From Mesorhizobium waimense (GTDB taxonomy: Bacteria > Pseudomonadota > Alphaproteobacteria > Rhizobiales > Rhizobiaceae): 64,000 nucleotides of DNA. Position numbers and translations under genes: made by a program. The stretch's first letter is position 1, and each line of letters starts with the position of its first letter. The notes beneath the pieces are model-generated. The model did not search any database and was not told the origin of the DNA. It worked only from the letters and a program-made list of their open reading frames with translations. Of the stretch, positions 62,124-64,000 are shown one piece after another. Where the stretch lies: positions 1-64,000 of the forward strand of contig NZ_QZWZ01000025.1 of assembly GCF_003601975.1 (NCBI RefSeq), read 5' to 3'.

Positions 62124-63403
62124 CTTGCGCTTCCTGGCAAGGCGCGGCCAAGAAATCGAGAATGACTAGTGCTCGTCGGGTGCCTCGTCCGCGCCCTGTG
62201 CAATACTAGGCAAAGCCCGTGCCGCGTCAATTCCGGCAGGAGCGAGACAAGGATCAGCGTGACGAAAGCTCGTGTGCCGGAGGCTTCTGTTCCAACATAG
62301 AAAGCCCAGGGAACAAGGACCACGAGGGGCAGAAGCCGTGCCTGGGCTGCTCCGATCAATTCGTGAAAAAGTGCCGAGCTTAAAACACGGCTTAGCCGAA
62401 ACCATGCGGCGGCCCATATCAGAAGATAGAGGCTGAGCCCAATGATGCCGTTCTCGGTGAGGATGCGTTGAAACTCGCCGTGGATTCCCAGCCGCAACTC
62501 GTCAGGAAGATTGCTGAACTCCGTATCGATAATATTCGTGAATTGGTTCGTGCCCACGCCCATTAGTGGATGTTCGGAGATGAGCTGTCTGGACAGAGTG
62601 AAGGCAAACGCGCGCTGGACATTGCTCGGTGTGTCTCCAAGGGCATATTTCCCCGTCGCGGCCAGGTATTCGTATTGCCCCATGCTCAGCGGATGGAGCA
62701 TGGTCTGCAATTGCTTTTCGATATAGGCGTTGTCCACCATGGTCGACAGCACGAAAAGACCCACGAAGCTGGCGGCGATCGCCGGTACCATCGCAGCGAG
62801 CCGTCCGCGCATCAGAAGCGAAGTGGTCAGAAAGAGATAGATCAAAAACGCCTTGCGTTCCCCAGATAGCACGAGCAGGGGAAGCATCCCTGCCCATACA
62901 AACCAGAGGGTGCGCCGCTTGGCCCGGTTGGCGAAGAGGAGGAGCCCCGCGAGCGCAATTGGAAGGAAGCTGAACGCGAGCCTTGGATCGGACAGATGCT
63001 TCCAACCGACCAAGTAGCCATGGGCCACATGCCAGGCGATCGTATAGGCGAGGATCGCCACCATGCCGAAAAGCAAGATGTTGACGGCCTTGTCAGTCTC
63101 GAGCCGTCTGGCCTCCTGTGCGAGGGCGAACGCAAAGGCGCCCACAGCGGACATCTGCAACAGCTCGCGCAGGCCGTTCTCTCTGTCCACGCTGAAGGCA
63201 GAGACCATGTCCCAGCCCAAGAACGGCAGGAGGAGTAGAAAACCGGCTGGAAAAACCAAACCTCGCCAACGCCCCGTCGTGAGGCCAATGATGAGCGATA
63301 GCAATGTGATCAGCTCGAACGGACGCAGCAATACAAGACCCGTCTCGAGCCTGATTGGCAGGAAAAGGCTTAGTATCGCGAATGTGAGGAGATAACGCAT
63401 CAT
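62120..63403 (-). CDS. O-antigen ligase/polymerase family membrane protein (WaaL/Wzy type)
   Basis: 427 residues with 10-12 hydrophobic segments and a large periplasmic loop near residues 230-310 (TPSNVQRAFAFTLSR, HPLMGVGTNQF, GIHGEFQRILTENGIIGLSL). The H-x-x-x-x-G-x-G loop and the E-x-G-I-I-G stretch are the Wzy_C signature. It either polymerises repeat units or joins the finished glycan to lipid A or another acceptor. Head of the small operon with GT2 and methyltransferase genes. Confidence 0.88.
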   Translation of the reverse strand: MMRYLLTFAILSLFLPIRLETGLVLLRPFELITLLSLIIGLTTGRWRGLVFPAGFLLLLPFLGWDMVSAFSVDRENGLRELLQMSAVGAFAFALAQEARRLETDKAVNILLFGMVAILAYTIAWHVAHGYLVGWKHLSDPRLAFSFLPIALAGLLLFANRAKRRTLWFVWAGMLPLLVLSGERKAFLIYLFLTTSLLMRGRLAAMVPAIAASFVGLFVLSTMVDNAYIEKQLQTMLHPLSMGQYEYLAATGKYALGDTPSNVQRAFAFTLSRQLISEHPLMGVGTNQFTNIIDTEFSNLPDELRLGIHGEFQRILTENGIIGLSLYLLIWAAAWFRLSRVLSSALFHELIGAAQARLLPLVVLVPWAFYVGTEASGTRAFVTLILVSLLPELTRHGLCLVLHRARTRHPTSTSHSRFLGRALPGSAR

Positions 63404-63471
63404 AGCCCCACGCGGCGCGATATCCTTTTAACATGTTCTCTTTCCCGGAGACAGAATCTTGTTGGTATTCC

Positions 63472-63592
63472 GGCGGGCGGAGAAGATTTTGCGCCGGTTC
63501 ATCGGTGTGTCGACGACGAAAGGGGCGGTGAGCCCATGACAGAGCAGCCCAGCGATGAAGGTCTGCGTCTTCCAACGTCCAACGGTGCCTCG
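63472..63592 (-). pseudogene. IS630-family transposase remnant
   Basis: The translated segment RGTVGRWKTQTFIAGLLCHG and LTAPFVVDTPMNRR matches the middle of IS630 transposases, the part before the second catalytic Asp. It has no start and soon loses homology. It belongs to a different IS630 copy from the one at 63681, because that copy carries its own distinct C-terminal part. Confidence 0.7.
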
Positions 63593-63680
63593 AGCGTAGG
63601 TAGAGCTCATCAGGCAGTCGACGGAGAGTGATGGCGCATCGTTACGGCGCGCAGTCGATGCGGCCTAGAGCACGTCCTGT

Positions 63681-64000
63681 TTAATCCGGTTCATATCCTG
63701 CGGCCTTAAAGTAGTTTGCGCATTCGGCTGGCGTGAAGAGGTCGAGAAGCGGACCGACGGCGTCCCACAAAGCCTTGATGGTTCTCTCGGCCTTTGCTCG
63801 CAACAACGCCTTGAGCTTGGAGAAGGCGTTCTCGATGGGGTTGAAGTCGGGACTGGAGGGCGGCAGGTAGAGCAGGCTTGCCCCTGCGGCCTCAATCGCG
63901 TCGCGCACGCCGGCGGCCTTGTGGGCGGGCAGGTTGTCCATGACGACTACGTCGCCCTCCGACAATGTCGGGACCAGCACCTGCTCGACATAGGCCACGA
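63681..64000 (-). mobile_element. IS630-family transposase, cut by the window edge
   Basis: The C-terminal 106 residues of a DDE transposase, still open at base 64000. VVVMDNLPAHKAAGVRDAIE holds the second catalytic Asp and SPDFNPIENAFSKLK the final Glu. The protein ends FKAAGYEPD. The sequence TAGAGCACGTCCTG at 63665-63678, just past the stop, may be the terminal inverted repeat. The other end lies outside the window. Confidence 0.88.

Noticed and set aside
64..64000. CRISPR arrays, rRNA, tRNA or phage modules
   Set aside because: No regularly spaced repeats, no conserved RNA-gene sequence and no phage structural or integrase genes were seen on either strand by eye. A tRNA scan was not possible.

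Overview
The window reads as chromosomal DNA of a rhizobium-like alphaproteobacterium, most likely Mesorhizobium or another Phyllobacteriaceae. The evidence is the GC-rich coding bias, many LysR/GntR regulators paired with small catabolic operons, class III adenylate cyclases fused to TPR repeats, a DUF1127 micro-protein, and an ExoF/ExoP/ExoX-type exopolysaccharide locus. No rRNA or tRNA gene, CRISPR array or phage was recognised.

Region 1 (1-29.4 kb) is a catabolic island for N-methylated or cyclic amino-acid compounds. It holds a truncated dicarboxylate symporter with a divergent LysR gene, an SDR dehydrogenase, a GntR/FCD regulator, and a LysR gene divergent from a heterotetrameric sarcosine oxidase-type operon (soxBDAG). 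Next come an aminotransferase-RidA pair with its own LysR gene and a polyamine/opine-type ABC importer followed by a DapA-family lyase and a GlcD-type FAD dehydrogenase. A polar amino-acid ABC importer encloses a second DapA-family lyase. The island ends with hydantoinase/oxoprolinase subunits (hyuA-hyuB), a frameshifted FMN-dependent alpha-hydroxy-acid dehydrogenase, a 58-residue remnant resembling the C-terminus of MttB-type methyltransferases, and an enolase-superfamily enzyme very like hydroxyproline betaine 2-epimerase (HpbD). Uptake, epimerisation, N-demethylation, oxidation and DapA-type deamination/aldol cleavage would fit betaine or N-methyl-amino-acid breakdown. The exact substrate is inferred, not shown.

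Region 2 (29.8-40 kb) is a scarred accessory stretch. Two divergent adenylate cyclase-TPR genes flank a truncated MAPEG gene. After them come two small hypothetical genes, a frameshifted and internally duplicated remnant of a 2Fe-2S/molybdopterin oxidoreductase pair, a Met-rich EF-hand secreted protein, a LysR regulator, a DUF1127 gene and a fragment resembling the DNA-ligase C-terminus.

Region 3 (40-63.4 kb) is a surface-polysaccharide locus. A Wzm/Wzt-type ABC exporter (Wzt with a C-terminal sugar-binding domain) converges on a long, translationally coupled minus-strand operon (52.9 to 42.2 kb). That operon encodes GT2 glycosyltransferases, a GT2-methyltransferase fusion, a polysaccharide deacetylase, a Gfo/Idh/MocA oxidoreductase and two SDR sugar-nucleotide enzymes. 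Beyond it are a cytochrome c-like gene, an ExoF/Wza-type export protein, a GT4 glycosyltransferase, an ExoP/Wzc-type tyrosine kinase, ExoX, a methyltransferase, another GT2 and an O-antigen ligase/polymerase. IS21 and IS630 debris lies inside and at the end of the locus, and an IS630 transposase runs off the right edge.
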